The notes below the pieces were generated by a model. It did no database searches. It worked only from the letters and a program-made list of their open reading frames with translations, and had not been told where the DNA came from. Positions 1 to 9,008 of a DNA stretch of 64,000 nt are shown in pieces. Position 1 is the stretch's first letter, and every line of letters starts with the position of its first letter. This stretch comes from Isoptericola sediminis (GTDB lineage: Bacteria; Actinomycetota; Actinomycetes; Actinomycetales; Cellulomonadaceae): contig NZ_JABFAJ010000005.1 of NCBI RefSeq assembly GCF_013085345.1, forward strand, positions 1 to 64,000. Reading direction: 5' to 3'. The translations under genes were made by a program, and so were the position numbers.

Positions 1-33
1 CACCGTGGACAGCTCGCGCACGATCCGATACAT
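1..33 (-). CDS. Possible 5' end of a gene leaving the window
   Basis: On the minus strand an ATG at 33-31 opens a frame that stays open to base 1 (reads MYRIVRELSTV). A purine-rich stretch (rc of the bases at 34-39) sits directly upstream and could be a weak ribosome site. Only 11 codons are visible, so the product cannot be named and the call may be wrong. It would lie downstream of fprA on the same strand. Confidence 0.2.
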   Translation of the reverse strand, partial: MYRIVRELSTV

Positions 34-65
34 CTCCGGGGCCTCGCGCGTCGATCAGGTGCCGC

Positions 66-1475
66 TCAGGAGTGGCGGCCCTTCGCGATGTCGATCATCT
101 CCTCGCGCGGCACGACCTTGACGCGCTCACGGCCGGCCGTCTCCCCGAGGGACAGCTCGTGGGCGTCCAGCAGGGAGAACTCGTCCCAGGTGATGACGTC
201 CACGCCGCGCTCGGCCAGGAAGTCGACGATCTGCTGCGGCTCGCCGTGCGGTGCGGTGCGACCGCCCTCCGGCGATCCCTCGGTCACGTCGCCGCCGTCG
301 CCGACGCCGGTGACGTCCTCGACCAGGTGGCGGATCGTCTCCGAGGCGTCGGACTTGGTGTGGCCGATGAGGCCGACCGGTCCGCGCTTGATCCAACCGG
401 TGGTGTACACGCCGGGCAGGTGCTCGCCGTCGAGGTCGACGACGCGCCCCTCGCGGTTGGAGATGACGCCCTTGAGGTCGTCGAAGGGGATCTCCGGCAG
501 CGGGGACCCGAAGTAGCCGACGGCCCGGTAGACGGCCTGCACGGGCCAGTCGTGGAACTCGCCGGTCCCCTTGACCGTGCCGTCGCCCTGCAGGGCGGTG
601 CGCTCGGTGCGCAGCCCGGTGACCTTGCCGTCCTCGCCGAGGACCTCGGCCGGGGAGTGCAGGAAGTGCAGGTGGATGCGCCGCGAGGCGGTCTGCTGGG
701 ACGGCTCGACCAGGGTCCAGTCGGTGAGCGTCTTGACGACCTGCTTGGTCTGGTTCGTCGCCTCGATGGCCTGCATCGAGCCCTCGTCGAAGTCGAAGTC
801 CTCCGGGTAGACGACGATGTCGACGTCCGGCACGTGGCCGAGCTCGCGCAGCTCCAGCGGCGAGAACTTCACCTGGGCCGGGCCGCGGCGGGCGAAGACG
901 TGCACGTCCGTGACCGGCGAGGCCTCCAGACCGGCCTGCACGTTCGCCGGGATCTCCGTGGACATCAGGTCCTTCGGGTGCTTGGCCAGGATCCGCGAGA
1001 CGTCCAGGGCCACGTTGCCGGCGCCGAGGACCGCCACGTGCTGGGCGTCCAACGGCCAGGTGCGCGGCACGTCGGGGTGGCCGTCGAACCAGGAGACGAA
1101 GTCGGCGGCGCCGTAGGAGCCGTCGAGGTCGATCCCGGGGATCGGCAGGGCGGCGTCCTTGATGGCGCCGGTGGAGAACACGACGGCGTCGTAGTACTGA
1201 CGCAGGTCCTCCAGCTTGAGGTCGACGCCGTAGTTCACGTTGGCCAGCAGGCGCACGTCACCCTTGCTCAGCACCTTGTGCAGGGCGTTGATGATGCCCT
1301 TGATCCGCGGGTGGTCGGGGGCGACGCCGTAGCGCACGAGTCCGAACGGGGCGGGCAGCCGCTCGAAGAGGTCGATGCTGACGTCGAGGTCGGTCTTGGA
1401 CAGGATGTCCGCGGCGTAGATGCCGGCGGGGCCTGCACCGACGATCGCGACGCGCAGAGGTCGGGTGCTGCTCAC
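66..1475 (-). CDS. fprA: Ferredoxin/adrenodoxin-type NADP+ reductase (FprA family)
   Basis: A 469-residue FAD enzyme that passes electrons between NADPH and a ferredoxin or similar carrier in the cytoplasm. The N-terminal FAD-binding Rossmann motif GAGPAG is at residues 13-18, and a second dinucleotide fold with GAGNVA lies near residue 150. The stretch FGLVRYGVAPDHP and the C-terminal GWIKRGPVGLIGHTKSDA are typical of the adrenodoxin-reductase/FprA group, and the length fits that family (about 450-470). The start is GTG at 1475, just before the AGCAGCACC codons. No ferredoxin gene is next to it, so its partner is unknown. It is transcribed divergently from the prepilin peptidase gene. The family call is firm; the physiological donor and acceptor are inferred. 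Confidence 0.93.
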   Translation of the reverse strand: MSSTRPLRVAIVGAGPAGIYAADILSKTDLDVSIDLFERLPAPFGLVRYGVAPDHPRIKGIINALHKVLSKGDVRLLANVNYGVDLKLEDLRQYYDAVVFSTGAIKDAALPIPGIDLDGSYGAADFVSWFDGHPDVPRTWPLDAQHVAVLGAGNVALDVSRILAKHPKDLMSTEIPANVQAGLEASPVTDVHVFARRGPAQVKFSPLELRELGHVPDVDIVVYPEDFDFDEGSMQAIEATNQTKQVVKTLTDWTLVEPSQQTASRRIHLHFLHSPAEVLGEDGKVTGLRTERTALQGDGTVKGTGEFHDWPVQAVYRAVGYFGSPLPEIPFDDLKGVISNREGRVVDLDGEHLPGVYTTGWIKRGPVGLIGHTKSDASETIRHLVEDVTGVGDGGDVTEGSPEGGRTAPHGEPQQIVDFLAERGVDVITWDEFSLLDAHELSLGETAGRERVKVVPREEMIDIAKGRHS

Positions 1476-1516
1476 TGCGAGGTACGCCTTCCGGATCGGG
1501 GCTTGCGTGGAGTTCG

Positions 1517-1522
1517 ATTCTA
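1517..1522 (-). promoter_or_regulatory. Possible -10 box of fprA
   Basis: TAGAAT on the minus strand, about 42 bases before the fprA start, is close to the consensus -10. No convincing -35 is visible. Confidence 0.35.
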
Positions 1523-1544
1523 GGAGGTTCTGCCTCGGCAGAGA

Positions 1545-1558
1545 TGAGGTCTACCTCA
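1545..1558. promoter_or_regulatory. Short palindrome upstream of fprA
   Basis: TGAGGT-CT-ACCTCA is a perfect 6-bp inverted repeat just upstream of the putative fprA -10. A looser GAGG..CCTC pair lies beside it at about 1523-1535. It could be an operator for a redox or metal regulator, but it does not match a motif I can name. The arms are too close together for a DtxR/IdeR box. Confidence 0.2.
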
Positions 1559-1657
1559 CTGCCAGGGTCTCAACGAGATCCCAGGATGCCACACCCGTCT
1601 CGGGGGATGAACAGGCCGTCTTGCCTGGCGGACAAAATGTCTCGCGGCGCCGTGGCC

Positions 1658-1663
1658 TAGCAT
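1658..1663 (+). promoter_or_regulatory. Leaderless-type -10 box for the prepilin peptidase
   Basis: TAGCAT ends 6 bases before the ATG at 1670, and there is no Shine-Dalgarno sequence between them. Transcription would start at or next to the start codon. Confidence 0.55.
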
Positions 1664-1669
1664 CCGGCC

Positions 1670-2248
1670 ATGCCGACGATGATGCAGCGCACGCGGAGCG
1701 AGGTCGCCCCCGTGCGGCGGACCGTCGTGTCGGGCGCCCTGCCCGTGATCGCCTGGGCCGTGTGGGTCAGCGGGCCGGGCTGGGCGACCCCGGCCGTCGC
1801 GGTCGCCGCCGTCGCCGGCCTCGCCCTGTTCGCCGTCGACGTCCGCACCCACCGGCTCCCTGACGCCCTCACCTACCCCACGACGGCCCTCGTGGCCGTC
1901 CTGCTGACCGTCGCCGGTGCCGTCACGGGGGCCTGGGACGTGGCGGCGAGGGGCCTGCTCGGCGCGGCCGTCCTCGGTGGCGGGTACCTGGTGCTGCACC
2001 TGCTGCACCGGAGCGGTCTGGGACTGGGGGACGTGAAGCTCGCCGTGCTGCTCGGTCTCGTCTCGGCCTGGTTCGGCTGGCCGGTCCTTGCGGCCACCGC
2101 CGTGCTGCCGTTCCTGCTCGGCGGGACCGCCGCCCTGGTGCTGCTCGCGACCCGGCGGGCGACACGGTCGACCGCCATCGCCTTCGGGCCGTTCATGCTC
2201 GGCGGAGCCGCGGTCGCCCTGACGGCGCACCGCCTGCTCGTGGGCTGA
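1670..2248 (+). CDS. A24-family prepilin peptidase (type IV leader peptidase)
   Basis: A 192-residue polytopic membrane protein with about six hydrophobic segments. It belongs to the aspartic prepilin peptidases, which clip the positively charged leader from type IV pilins and similar proteins. The two catalytic aspartates are visible: D57 in FAVDVRTHRLPD (family pattern D-x(6)-LP) and D121 in GLGLGDVKL (the GD box). It lacks the N-terminal methylase half of the long enzymes such as PilD and so resembles the short CpaA/TadV type. No pilin or tad genes are nearby, so its substrate cannot be inferred here. The ATG at 1670 is favoured by the adjoining leaderless promoter. Confidence 0.85.
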   Translation: MPTMMQRTRSEVAPVRRTVVSGALPVIAWAVWVSGPGWATPAVAVAAVAGLALFAVDVRTHRLPDALTYPTTALVAVLLTVAGAVTGAWDVAARGLLGAAVLGGGYLVLHLLHRSGLGLGDVKLAVLLGLVSAWFGWPVLAATAVLPFLLGGTAALVLLATRRATRSTAIAFGPFMLGGAAVALTAHRLLVG

Positions 2249-2254
2249 CGGCGA

Positions 2255-2284
2255 CCGGCGTCGGCACCGGCGTCGGCACCGGCG
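2255..2284. repeat. Short 12-bp tandem repeat between convergent genes
   Basis: Two and a half copies of CCGGCGTCGGCA occupy most of the 60-bp gap between the prepilin peptidase and the polyprenyl synthase stop. It may fold into a weak GC-rich stem that helps termination, or it may be neutral. Confidence 0.5.
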
Positions 2285-2308
2285 CACGTCCGGAACGGGC
2301 AGCGGATC

Positions 2309-3352
2309 TCAGACGGTGCGGTCCGCCAGCGCGGTGGCGAGGTCGGTCAGGGCCGCCTTGACGGGCCCCTCCGGCAGCGGCTCGAGCTCGGCGGCCGCCT
2401 CGCGGGCCCGGCCCACGGCCCGCCGCCGCGTCTCGGCGAGCACGTCGTGCTCCCGCAGGTCCGCGACGACGGCCGCCAGCACGGTGTCGTCCGACAGGTC
2501 CCCGTCCAGGCGCGCCAGCAGCTCGGCGTCCGCCGCGGTGCCCTCCCCGCGCGCGACGCGCTGGCGCAGCAGCAGGACCGGCATCGTCGGCACGTGCTCG
2601 CGCAGGTCCGTCCCGGGCGTCTTGCCGGACTCCGCCCCGGAGGAGGCGACGTCCAGCACGTCGTCGGCGAGCTGGAAGGCCAGGCCGACCTTCTCGCCGT
2701 AGGCCGCCACGGCCTCCACGACATCGTCCGGGCAGCCGCCGAACATGGCGCCCAGCCGGGCCGAGGTGGACAGCAGGGAGGCCGTCTTGTCGCTGAGCAC
2801 CTGCAGGTAGTGCTCGACCGGGTCGTCCCCCTCGCCGGGACCGGTGGTCTCGTGGAGCTGGCCCAGGCACATCCGCTCGAACGTGTTCGCCTGCAGCACC
2901 ACGGCCTCGGGCCCGAGACCGGCCACGAGGGCGGACGCGCGGGCGAACAGCAGGTCCCCGACGAGGATCGCCACCGTGTTGCCCCACACGGTGTGCGCGG
3001 CCGGGGCCCCGCGGCGCACGGGCGCGGAGTCCATGACGTCGTCGTGGTAGAGCGAGGCGACCTGCGTCAGCTCGACGACGACCGCGGCCTCGACGAGCTC
3101 CGGCGCGGACCCGTCGCCGAGCTCGCCGGCGAGCAGGGTCAGCAGCGGCCGGAACCGCTTGCCGCCGGCCGCCACCAGGTGGCGACCGGCGTCGTCGGCG
3201 AGTGCGTCGGTCGAGGCCACCGCGTCGTCGAGCATCGTGTCGACCTGCGCCAGCCGCTGCGCGATCCGGTCGGCCAACGCGGAGTCCGTCAGCGGGATGC
3301 CGGTCGGCAGGGTCGAAGCAGCGCCCGCAGGCGCGTCAGAAGCACGGGTCAC
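2309..3352 (-). CDS. Polyprenyl diphosphate synthase (trans, long chain)
   Basis: A 347-residue soluble enzyme that condenses isopentenyl diphosphate onto an allylic primer to make the long prenyl chain attached to menaquinone. GKRFRP (residues 64-69), the first Asp-rich motif DDVMD (104-108) and the second Asp-rich motif QLADDVLD (near 230) are all present. The first motif is the spaced DDxxD of long-chain enzymes. Its position directly after nuoN and near the men genes supports a role in the menaquinone side chain (heptaprenyl to nonaprenyl), but product length cannot be read from the sequence. It starts with GTG at 3352, with its own leaderless-type promoter in the 43-bp gap after nuoN. 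Confidence 0.9.
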   Translation of the reverse strand: MTRASDAPAGAASTLPTGIPLTDSALADRIAQRLAQVDTMLDDAVASTDALADDAGRHLVAAGGKRFRPLLTLLAGELGDGSAPELVEAAVVVELTQVASLYHDDVMDSAPVRRGAPAAHTVWGNTVAILVGDLLFARASALVAGLGPEAVVLQANTFERMCLGQLHETTGPGEGDDPVEHYLQVLSDKTASLLSTSARLGAMFGGCPDDVVEAVAAYGEKVGLAFQLADDVLDVASSGAESGKTPGTDLREHVPTMPVLLLRQRVARGEGTAADAELLARLDGDLSDDTVLAAVVADLREHDVLAETRRRAVGRAREAAAELEPLPEGPVKAALTDLATALADRTV

Positions 3353-3358
3353 GATCCG

Positions 3359-3364
3359 AACCTA
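3359..3364 (-). promoter_or_regulatory. Leaderless-type -10 box for polyprenyl synthase
   Basis: TAGGTT on the minus strand, then six bases (CGGATC), then the GTG start. No Shine-Dalgarno is visible, so the gene can be expressed apart from nuo. Confidence 0.6.
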
Positions 3365-3395
3365 TCTTCCCGACGCGCCCGGAGCCGAACGGAGC

Positions 3396-5147
3396 TCACG
3401 GGCCGAAGGGTCGGAACGCCGCCGCCTGCGTCGTCCAGTCCAGCACCGCTGCCGGGACGATGCCGAGCAGCACCACGCCGACGGCGCAGACCGTGATCGC
3501 CACGGCGGTCGGCCCCTGGGAGGCGACCACGACCACGGCGGCGCGCCCGGCGAGGGCCCGCGCCGCCGTGAGCGTCCCGGTGCGGGCCGGCTCCGGCCCG
3601 TCCTCGACGCCCTCGCCGTCCCGGAACCCGTCGTCCGGGGTCCCGTCGGCCGCGACGGCACCGGCGGGGGTGACGCCGTCGTCGGCGGTCTCCTCCACCG
3701 GCGGCGTGAGCACCATCAGGACGATGAGCCGGACGTAGAAGAACACCGCGACGATCGAGGCGAGCACACCGATGACGGCCAGCGGCCAGGCGCCGGCCTC
3801 GACCGCGGCCGAGAACGCACCGAACTTCGCGAGGAACCCGGCCGTCAGCGGGATCCCCGCCATCGACAGCAGGAACAGCGAGAACGCCGTCGCCAGCAGC
3901 GGCGAACGCCGCCCGAGGCCCGCCCACTGGGACAGGTGCGTCGCCTCGCCGAGCACGACGCCGTCGGCGTCCTGCTCGCGCACGAGCGTCACGACGGCGA
4001 AGGCGCCGAGCGTGGCCAGCCCGTAGGCCAGGACGTAGAACAGCACGGCCTGCGCGCCGACCTCGTCGAGTCCCACCATCGCCACCAGCAGGAACCCGGC
4101 GTGGGCGATGGAGGAGTAGGCCAGCATCCGCTTGACGTCGGTCTGCACGGCTCCGGCGGCCGTGCCGACGAGCATCGTCAGGATCGCGACGACCCACAGG
4201 CCCGTCTCCAGGTCCCGACGCAGGGGCTCGTCCAGACCTGCGGCCAGCGTGAACAGCACCCGCACCATCGCACCGATGGCGGCCGCCTTGACGCAGGCGG
4301 CCATGAACGCGGTGATCGGGGTCGGCGCACCCTGGTACACGTCCGGGGTCCAGGTGTGGAACGGCGCCGCGCCGATCTTGAACAGCAGGCCGACGGAGAT
4401 CAGCAGCACGGCGGCGATCACGAGGTCCGGCATCATCGTCAGGACCGGGCTGTCCGGGTTCGCCAACCTGGACACGGCCAGCTCGAGGCTGACCGTCGCG
4501 GTGGCGCCGTACACCAGGGCGATGCCGAACAGCATCAGCGCGCTGGCGAACGACCCCAGCAGGAAGTACTTGAACGCGGCCTCCTGGCTGAGCAGCCGGC
4601 GGCGGCGGGCCGTCGCGCAGAGCACGTACAGCGGCAGGGACAGCACCTCGAGGGCGATGAACAGCACGATGAGGTTGTCCGTGGCCGGGAACAGCAGCAT
4701 GCCGCCCGTGGCGAACAGCATCAGCGGGTAGATCTCCGTCTGCTGCAGCCCGGCCTGGCGAGCGGCGTCCTCGTAGGCGGTGCCCGGCACCGCCGCGGCC
4801 GTCGGGGCGAAGGCGTCCTGCCCGGTGCTGGTGCGGTCGGCGACGACCAGCACCCCGAGCAGGGCCAGCAGCGCCACCACGGCCTGGATGCCCAGCGTGA
4901 ACGGGGTGAGGAGCACCGTGCCGTCCACGACGAAGGCGAGACCGTCGGTGAGCACACGGTCCCAGAGCAGCGCCACGGCCACCAGGGACCCCGCCAGGGC
5001 GCCGAGCGTCAGCACGAGCTGGACCACGCGGCGGGCACGCGCAGGGACGAAGGCCTCGACCAGCACGCCCACCACCCCGGCGGCCAGGACCACCAGGACC
5101 GGCGACAGGACCGCCCAGTCGATCTCCGGTGCGACGAACTCGTTCAC
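3396..5147 (-). CDS. nuoN: NADH-quinone oxidoreductase subunit N
   Basis: A 583-residue antiporter-like membrane subunit of NDH-1, one of the three proton-channel subunits, and last gene of the operon. It has about 14 hydrophobic segments. Landmarks are FIALEVLSLPLYVL (helix 5 region with the conserved Glu), LLFKIGAAPFHTW (about residue 260) and VKRMLAYSSIAHAGF. Before the last helix is a hydrophilic Asp/Glu/Pro-rich insertion of about 50 residues (near 495-545), longer than in typical NuoN. The GTG start overlaps the nuoM stop (GTGA), so translation is probably coupled. Confidence 0.96.
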   Translation of the reverse strand: MNEFVAPEIDWAVLSPVLVVLAAGVVGVLVEAFVPARARRVVQLVLTLGALAGSLVAVALLWDRVLTDGLAFVVDGTVLLTPFTLGIQAVVALLALLGVLVVADRTSTGQDAFAPTAAAVPGTAYEDAARQAGLQQTEIYPLMLFATGGMLLFPATDNLIVLFIALEVLSLPLYVLCATARRRRLLSQEAAFKYFLLGSFASALMLFGIALVYGATATVSLELAVSRLANPDSPVLTMMPDLVIAAVLLISVGLLFKIGAAPFHTWTPDVYQGAPTPITAFMAACVKAAAIGAMVRVLFTLAAGLDEPLRRDLETGLWVVAILTMLVGTAAGAVQTDVKRMLAYSSIAHAGFLLVAMVGLDEVGAQAVLFYVLAYGLATLGAFAVVTLVREQDADGVVLGEATHLSQWAGLGRRSPLLATAFSLFLLSMAGIPLTAGFLAKFGAFSAAVEAGAWPLAVIGVLASIVAVFFYVRLIVLMVLTPPVEETADDGVTPAGAVAADGTPDDGFRDGEGVEDGPEPARTGTLTAARALAGRAAVVVVASQGPTAVAITVCAVGVVLLGIVPAAVLDWTTQAAAFRPFGP

Positions 5148-6751
5148 TGCTCGCTCCCCTCTGCAGCACCGAGCACGGGCTGCGGATCGGTGGCGCCGAC
5201 GAGCTCGACGGAGACCTCCGCCGGCTCACGGACGTAGTCGAGCGCCGGCCCGGGCACCAGGCCCAGCACGACCAGCGCGGCCACCAGCACCCCGGCGACG
5301 GTCTTCTCCCGGCCGCCCAGGTCCTTGGCCCCGGCGACCTCCGCGCCGACCGGGCCGGTGAACATGCGCTGGTAGGTCAGCAGCACGTAGGTCGCGGCCA
5401 GCACGACGGCGGGGACGGCGACCAGCACCGCCGCGGGCCACCGGCCGTAGGCACCCAGGAAGACCATGATCTCCGAGACGAACGTCGCCAGACCCGGCAG
5501 CGCGAGGGCCGACAGCCCCGCGACGAGGAACGTGCCGCCCAGGACCGGGGCGACCGTGCGCATCCCGCCGTAGTCCGACACCAGCTGGCTGTGCCGCGGG
5601 TGCCGGGCGATCGCGAAGCCCGCCAGGAGGAACAGCGCCCCGGTGGAGATGCCGTGGTTGAGCATCATGAAGCTCGACCCGGAGACCCCCACCGAGGTGA
5701 AGGTGAAGATGCCCAGGATGATGAACCCGAAGTGCGACACCGAGGTGTAGCCGATCAGACGTAGCACGTCCGACTGCCCGATCGCCAGGATCGCGCCGTA
5801 CAGGATCGAGATCACGGCCAGCACCACCACGAAGGGCGCGGCCCACCGGCTCGCCTCCGGGAACAGCGGCAGGCACAGGGTCAGCATGCCGAAGGTGCCG
5901 ACCTTGTCCAGCACGCAGATGAGCAGCGTCGAGGTGCCCGGCGTGGCGTTCTGGGTGACGTCCGGCAGCCAGGTGTGCACCGGGAACATCGGTGCCTTGA
6001 TCGCGAAGGCCAGGAAGAACGCGGCGAACATCAGCCGCTCGGCCATCGGGTCGAGGGCGAGCCCGGTGAGGTTGTCGGTGAGGAACGCGTCCTGCGGCCG
6101 CAGCCCGGTGGCCGCGTCGACCGGCACCTGCAGGTACAGGGCGATGACGGCGGCCAGCATGATGAGCCCGCCGCCGAGGGAGAACATCAGGAACTTCACC
6201 GCGGCGTACCGGCGCTGCGCACCCTGCCCGAACCCGCCGATGAGGAAGTACGCGGGGATCAGCATGGCCTCGAAGACCACGTAGAACAGGAACACGTCCC
6301 GCGCGGTGAAGACCAGGACCATGAAGCTCAGCAGCACCAGCACCGTGGCCAGGTAGCGGCGCAGCCGGACGGCGTCACCGCCCTGCTCGTGCCACGCGGC
6401 GAGGATCACCAGCGGCACCAGACCCGCGGACAGGGCGACCAGCAGCAGCGCCACCCCGTCGACGCCGACCGCGTAGCTGGCGCCGAACGCGGGGATCCAC
6501 GGGTAGGTCTCGGTGAGCTGGTGCGTACCGGCCGCACCCGTGTCGAAGGCGAGGAACGCCCCCACCACCAGGGCGACCTCCACCAGCGCACCGACGAGGG
6601 CCACCGTCCGGGCGGTGCCTGCGCTGAACGCGCCGCCGCCCGAGGCCGCGCCGGCAGCAGGCCGCCCGCGGCCCACACCGGTCAGTGCGGTGGCCAGCGC
6701 AGCCACCAGCGGCCAGGCGACGAGCACCGTCAGCCAGGGAAATGTCGACAT
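5144..6751 (-). CDS. nuoM: NADH-quinone oxidoreductase subunit M
   Basis: A membrane proton-pumping subunit of NDH-1, about 535 residues. Diagnostic stretches are FYVVFEAMLIPAYFLIG (conserved Glu on helix 5), AFAIKAPMFPVHTWLPD (the Lys and the HTWLPDVT signature), SVSHFGFIILGIF and LNHGISTGALFLLAG. I place the start at the ATG at 6751 because GGAAGG lies 7 bases upstream. An in-frame ATG at 6757 and GTG at 6766 would add 2 or 5 residues. It follows nuoL closely and overlaps nuoN by four bases. Confidence 0.96.
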   Translation of the reverse strand: MSTFPWLTVLVAWPLVAALATALTGVGRGRPAAGAASGGGAFSAGTARTVALVGALVEVALVVGAFLAFDTGAAGTHQLTETYPWIPAFGASYAVGVDGVALLLVALSAGLVPLVILAAWHEQGGDAVRLRRYLATVLVLLSFMVLVFTARDVFLFYVVFEAMLIPAYFLIGGFGQGAQRRYAAVKFLMFSLGGGLIMLAAVIALYLQVPVDAATGLRPQDAFLTDNLTGLALDPMAERLMFAAFFLAFAIKAPMFPVHTWLPDVTQNATPGTSTLLICVLDKVGTFGMLTLCLPLFPEASRWAAPFVVVLAVISILYGAILAIGQSDVLRLIGYTSVSHFGFIILGIFTFTSVGVSGSSFMMLNHGISTGALFLLAGFAIARHPRHSQLVSDYGGMRTVAPVLGGTFLVAGLSALALPGLATFVSEIMVFLGAYGRWPAAVLVAVPAVVLAATYVLLTYQRMFTGPVGAEVAGAKDLGGREKTVAGVLVAALVVLGLVPGPALDYVREPAEVSVELVGATDPQPVLGAAEGSEQ

Positions 6752-6769
6752 CGTCATCCCTTCCACGCC

Positions 6770-8692
6770 TCAGCCCGCCGTCGTCGCCACGAGCCAGATC
6801 ACGAGCACGATCACACCGAGGCCGCCCAGGGTGATCGCGGCGTACTGCCGCGCGTACCCCGACTGCCAGCCCCGCAACCAGCTCCCGAGCCGGCCGACAC
6901 CTCCGGCCAGCCCCAGCCAGCCGGCGTCCACCGCGGTCCGGTCGGCGAAGACCATCGACCGCGTCAGGTACTGCCCCGGACGCATCACGAGGGTCTCGTT
7001 CACGTCGTCCTGGTGGAGGTCCACCCGGGCCGCCCGGACCAGGGCCGGCGCGGGCGGCGCCGTCGTCGGCACCGCGCGGGTGGCGTACTGCACCCAGGCC
7101 AGGGCCGCCCCCACCACGACCAGGGTGAGCGTCAGCCCGATGATGACCGGCACCGCGAGCACGGGTTCGTCGTGCTCGGCGTGCCCCGTGACCGGTTCGA
7201 GCCAGTGGACGAACCCGTCACCGGCGGCGAGCACCCAGCCGAGCCCCACCGAACCGAGCGCCAGGACGACCATGGGCACCGTCATCAGCAGCGGCGACTC
7301 GTGCGGGTGCCGCTCGACCGTGCCGTCCGCACCGTCCGCGCTCCAGCGCCGACGTCCCGCGAACGTCATGAAGAACAGCCGCGACATGTAGTACGCCGTG
7401 ATGCCGGCGCCGACGAGCGCCACCGTGCCGAACACCCAGGGACGCCAGCCCTCGCCGACGAACGCGGCCTCGATGATCTTGTCCTTGGACCAGAACCCCG
7501 AGAACGGCGGGACGCCGAGGATCGCAAGCCAACCGAAGCCCATCGTGATCCACGTGACCGGCAGCAGCCGCCAGAGCCCGCCGAAGCGGCGCATGTCGAC
7601 GTCGTCGTCCATGCCGTGCATCACCGAGCCCGCGCCCAGGAACAGCCCGGCCTTGAAGAAGCCGTGGGTGACCAGGTGGAAGATCGCGAACGCGTACCCG
7701 ATCGGGCCGAGCCCGGCCGCCAGCATCATGTAGCCGATCTGGGACATCGTCGACGCGGCGAGCGCCTTCTTGATGTCGTCCTTGGCGCAACCGACGACCG
7801 CACCGAACAGCAGCGTCAGCGCACCGACGATCGCGATGACGAGCTGGGCGTCGGGCGCCGCCTCGAGCAGCGGGCCGGAACGCACCAGCAGGTAGACGCC
7901 GGCGGTGACCATCGTGGCCGCGTGGATGAGTGCCGAGACCGGGGTCGGACCGGCCATCGCGTCCCCGAGCCAGGCCTGCAGCGGCAGCTGTGCCGACTTG
8001 CCGCAGGCCGCCAGCAGCAGCATCAGCCCGATCGCGGTGTTCAGCCCCTGGTCGGCGGCGTCGGCCGAACCCAGCACCGTGCCGAAGTCGAGGGCACCGA
8101 ACGTGGCCAGCATGAGCATCATCGCCACGATGAGGCCCATGTCGCCGACCCGGTTCATGAGGAACGCCTTCTTGCCGGCCACCGCGTTGGGCAGGTGGTG
8201 GTCCCAGAACCCGATGAGCAGGTACGAGGCCAGGCCCACGCCCTCCCAGCCGACGAACAGCAGCAGGTAGTTGTCCGCGAGCACCAGCAGCAGCATCGCC
8301 GCGACGAACAGGTTGAGGTAGGCGAAGAACCGCCGCCGGTCGTGGTCGTGCGACATGTAGGCCACCGAGTAGACGTGGATCAGCGTGCCCACGAAGGTCA
8401 CCAGCATCACGAACGTCATGGACAGCGGGTCGAGCTGGAACCCGAGGTCGACCGTCAGGGGCCCGGCGTCGATCCAGGTACCGACCGAGGAGGTCGCCAC
8501 CCGCTGCTCGGCGTCGACGCCGAGCATGTCGAGCAGGATGACCAGGCCGATCACGAACGTCGCCGTCGAGGCCAGCACACCGAGCCAGTGACCCCACCGG
8601 TCGCCACGGCGCCCGATCAGGAGCAGCAGCGCCGCGCCGATCAAGGGGGTCGCGACCAGCCACGGGGCGAGGGAGAGCGTCTGCGTCGTCAT
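6770..8692 (-). CDS. nuoL: NADH-quinone oxidoreductase subunit L
   Basis: A 640-residue distal proton-pumping subunit of NDH-1, with about 16 hydrophobic segments and the long amphipathic lateral helix expected near the C-terminus. Visible landmarks are [20 protein letters not shown] (helix 5 Glu), [20 protein letters not shown] and [13 protein letters not shown], and [18 protein letters not shown]. The frame is open 22 codons further upstream, but those codons overlap nuoK. The start MTTQTLSL at 8692, 16 bases after the nuoK stop, gives the family length. Confidence 0.97.
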   Translation of the reverse strand: MTTQTLSLAPWLVATPLIGAALLLLIGRRGDRWGHWLGVLASTATFVIGLVILLDMLGVDAEQRVATSSVGTWIDAGPLTVDLGFQLDPLSMTFVMLVTFVGTLIHVYSVAYMSHDHDRRRFFAYLNLFVAAMLLLVLADNYLLLFVGWEGVGLASYLLIGFWDHHLPNAVAGKKAFLMNRVGDMGLIVAMMLMLATFGALDFGTVLGSADAADQGLNTAIGLMLLLAACGKSAQLPLQAWLGDAMAGPTPVSALIHAATMVTAGVYLLVRSGPLLEAAPDAQLVIAIVGALTLLFGAVVGCAKDDIKKALAASTMSQIGYMMLAAGLGPIGYAFAIFHLVTHGFFKAGLFLGAGSVMHGMDDDVDMRRFGGLWRLLPVTWITMGFGWLAILGVPPFSGFWSKDKIIEAAFVGEGWRPWVFGTVALVGAGITAYYMSRLFFMTFAGRRRWSADGADGTVERHPHESPLLMTVPMVVLALGSVGLGWVLAAGDGFVHWLEPVTGHAEHDEPVLAVPVIIGLTLTLVVVGAALAWVQYATRAVPTTAPPAPALVRAARVDLHQDDVNETLVMRPGQYLTRSMVFADRTAVDAGWLGLAGGVGRLGSWLRGWQSGYARQYAAITLGGLGVIVLVIWLVATTAG

Positions 8693-8708
8693 CGAAGTCG
8701 TGGCCTTC

Positions 8709-9008
8709 CTAGCTCTTGAGCAGGTTGACGTCGTCGACCGAGGCCGACCGGCGGGCACGGAAGATCGTCACGATGATCGCCAGCCCGACCACGACCTCGG
8801 CGGCGGCGACGACCATGACGAAGAAGGCCAGGACCTGGCCGGTGACGTCGCCGTGCATCCGCGCGAAGGTGACCAGCGCGAGGTTCGTGGCGTTGAGCAT
8901 GAGCTCGATCCCCATGAACACCACGATCGTGTTGCGGCGCAGCAGCACCGTCGTCGCGCCGAGCGCGAAGAGCACGACCGACAGGTAGAGGTAGTTCGTC
9001 AGCTCCAT
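8709..9008 (-). CDS. nuoK: NADH-quinone oxidoreductase subunit K
   Basis: A 99-residue, three-helix membrane subunit of NDH-1. The sequence [19 protein letters not shown] contains the conserved Glu in helix 2 (GIELMLNA), and the second Glu lies in [10 protein letters not shown], both required for proton transfer through the E-channel. Size and helix pattern match the family exactly. The ATG overlaps the nuoJ stop codon (TGATG). Confidence 0.97.
   Translation of the reverse strand: MELTNYLYLSVVLFALGATTVLLRRNTIVVFMGIELMLNATNLALVTFARMHGDVTGQVLAFFVMVVAAAEVVVGLAIIVTIFRARRSASVDDVNLLKS

Noticed and set aside
1545-1558. DtxR/IdeR iron box
   Set aside because: The half-sites AGGT and ACCT are separated by only 2 bases; the DtxR/IdeR consensus has 7 between them.
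3159-5237. Long open frame of ~690 codons on the plus strand opposite nuoN
   Set aside because: Its composition (very rich in Arg, Gly, His, Gln) is that of the antisense frame of a GC-rich gene, and nuoN on the other strand is unambiguous. Similar long frames opposite nuoL/M (5975-8719), nuoG (12002-14845) and others were dropped for the same reason.
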